Origin: Erysipelotrichaceae bacterium
GTDB lineage: Bacteria > Bacillota_I > Bacilli_A > Erysipelotrichales > Erysipelotrichaceae
NCBI GenBank assembly: GCA_021442745.1
Contig: JABUSI010000112.1
Coordinates: 1 to 6,675, forward strand
Direction: 5' to 3'
DNA length: 6,675 nt
Positions 5,581-6,675 of this stretch are shown here, piece by piece; position 1 is the first letter of the stretch, and the number at the start of each line of letters is the position of its first letter. The notes beneath the pieces were generated by a model that was not told the origin of the DNA, made no database searches, and saw only the letters and a program-made list of their open reading frames with translations. The translations under genes and the position numbers were made by a program.

Positions 5581-6316
5581 TGAAAAAGAAGTAATTATCG
5601 AAGTCGTCGACCTGAAGAAGAATTTCGGTGACTTGGAAGTGTTGAAGGGTATTAACGAAAAAATTTACAAGGGCGAAGTTGTTTCCATCATCGGGGCTTC
5701 CGGTGGAGGAAAGAGTACGTTTCTGCGGTGTCTGAATATGCTGGAAGTTCCGACGGGGGGACATGTGTATTTTGAAGGAAACGAATTAGTGGACGGTACG
5801 ACCGATCTGGATGCACACAGACAGAAGATCGGGATGGTGTTCCAGCATTTCAACGTATTCCCGCATCTGACGGTGTTGCGTAACATTACGATTACACCGA
5901 TGCTGGAAAAGGGAATGAGCAAGGAAGAAGCGGAAAAGGAAGCAATGGACCTGCTGAAGATGGTTGGTCTGGAAGATAAGGCGAACGAATATCCGCGGAA
6001 GTTATCCGGCGGACAGAAGCAGCGTCTGGCGATTGTCAGAGCGCTGGCAATGCATCCGGATGTCATGTTGTTTGACGAACCGACCAGTGCCTTGGACCCG
6101 GAAATGGTTAAGGGTGTACTGGAAGTTATCAAGGATCTGACGGATACCGGTATGACGTGTGTCATCGTGACCCATGAAATGGGATTTGCGAAGACGGTAT
6201 CGGACAGAGTATTGTTTATTGATGACGGACTGGTAATGGAAGAAGGAACTCCGGAGGAATTGTTTGATCATCCGCAGAATCCGCGGACACAGGAATTTTT
6301 AAGCAAAGTGTTATAA
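5573..6316 (+). CDS. Amino-acid ABC transporter ATP-binding protein (GlnQ/ArtP-like)
   Basis: A 247-residue ATPase that powers the adjacent permease from the cytoplasmic side. Walker A is GASGGGKST (41-49), with Gly in place of the more usual Ser at the fifth position. The Q-loop is at Q91 (VFQHFNVFPH), the signature LSGGQKQR at 144-151, Walker B LFDEP at 166-170, the D-loop SALD at 172-175 and the switch His at 201 (VTHEM). The length matches the family and all catalytic elements are present. The start is a GTG at 5573 that overlaps the last eight bases of the permease gene; GAGG (5559-5562) serves as SD. An ATG at 5580 is out of frame. Sequence alone does not tell arginine from glutamine transporters in this subfamily; the upstream T-box favours arginine. 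Confidence 0.96.
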   Translation: MINEKEVIIEVVDLKKNFGDLEVLKGINEKIYKGEVVSIIGASGGGKSTFLRCLNMLEVPTGGHVYFEGNELVDGTTDLDAHRQKIGMVFQHFNVFPHLTVLRNITITPMLEKGMSKEEAEKEAMDLLKMVGLEDKANEYPRKLSGGQKQRLAIVRALAMHPDVMLFDEPTSALDPEMVKGVLEVIKDLTDTGMTCVIVTHEMGFAKTVSDRVLFIDDGLVMEEGTPEELFDHPQNPRTQEFLSKVL

Positions 6317-6325
6317 GAGGCGAAT

Positions 6326-6675
6326 ATGAAAACAACGTTTGTGTATGACCATTATTTCCTGTATGAAGAAATCATGGAACAATGTAACTATTATGTGAAT
6401 ACGTATCCGCAGCTGGTCAGCATGGAAACACTGTGTATGACACAAGAAAACCGCCCGGTGGTGGCTCTGACGCTGACGAATCAGAATACGGGATATCAGA
6501 AACCGGGATTCTATATCGATGCGAACCATCATGCCGGGGAAGTCACCGGTTCGATGGTGGCGATGCATACGATGGATACGCTTCTGACCAATTACGGGTC
6601 AGATGAGAATATTACGAAAATTCTGGATACGACTATGGTATATATCATTCCGAGAGTGTCTCCGGATGGTTCCCA
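6326..6675 (+). CDS. M14 family zinc carboxypeptidase, N-terminal part (runs off the window)
   Basis: The frame is open from ATG 6326 to the window edge (116 complete codons), nine bases after the ATPase stop, with AGAGG (6316-6320) as SD. Family marks are YIDANHHAGEVTGS (63-76), which contains the zinc-binding H69-x-x-E72, and IIPRVSPDGS at 107-116, the counterpart of the conserved RVNPDG motif. The third zinc ligand His and the catalytic Glu lie beyond the window. There is no signal peptide, so it should act in the cytoplasm, removing C-terminal residues from peptides. Its place as fourth main gene of an Arg T-box operon suggests a role in releasing arginine or other residues from peptides, but specificity cannot be read from this part. 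M14 members that act on acylated amino acids or cell-wall peptides are alternatives. Confidence 0.88.
   Translation, partial: MKTTFVYDHYFLYEEIMEQCNYYVNTYPQLVSMETLCMTQENRPVVALTLTNQNTGYQKPGFYIDANHHAGEVTGSMVAMHTMDTLLTNYGSDENITKILDTTMVYIIPRVSPDGS

Overview
The window reads as a moderate-GC member of the Bacillota (Firmicutes). The signs are purine-rich Shine-Dalgarno (SD) sites, a complete T-box riboswitch, a lipoprotein-type substrate-binding protein, and coding on one strand only. An Erysipelotrichia- or Clostridia-like host is my inference; nothing here fixes the genus. All genes run on the + strand.

Left part (1-2511): the 3' end of a gene whose product ends in Val-Thr repeats and a winged helix, as in COG2865/AlbA_2-type ATP-binding regulators. 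It is followed by a SNF2-family ATPase of about 709 residues with a helix-hairpin-helix near its N terminus. A strong intrinsic terminator at 2481-2511 closes this unit.

Middle part (2512-3519): an Rpn/PD-(D/E)XK nuclease gene (PF12784 type). Its 3' third carries what looks like a second gene in the same frame: an extended -10 promoter, an ideally spaced SD, an ATG at 3184, and seven four-residue repeats. This matches the gene-within-a-gene toxin-antitoxin arrangement (RpnL/RpnS) described for E. coli Rpn phage-defence proteins.

Right part (3552-6675): a promoter and a T-box leader whose specifier triplet aligns as CGC (arginine). These control an operon of a short Arg-rich peptide ORF (22 codons, very strong SD, not in a known family), an amino-acid-binding lipoprotein, a permease, an ATPase, and the start of a cytoplasmic M14 zinc carboxypeptidase that runs off the window. 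The inferred logic is that uncharged tRNA-Arg stabilises the antiterminator and switches on arginine import plus a peptidase that could release amino acids from peptides.

The two most notable observations are the nested Rpn antitoxin candidate and the Arg-codon-rich leader ORF placed between an Arg T-box and its transporter.
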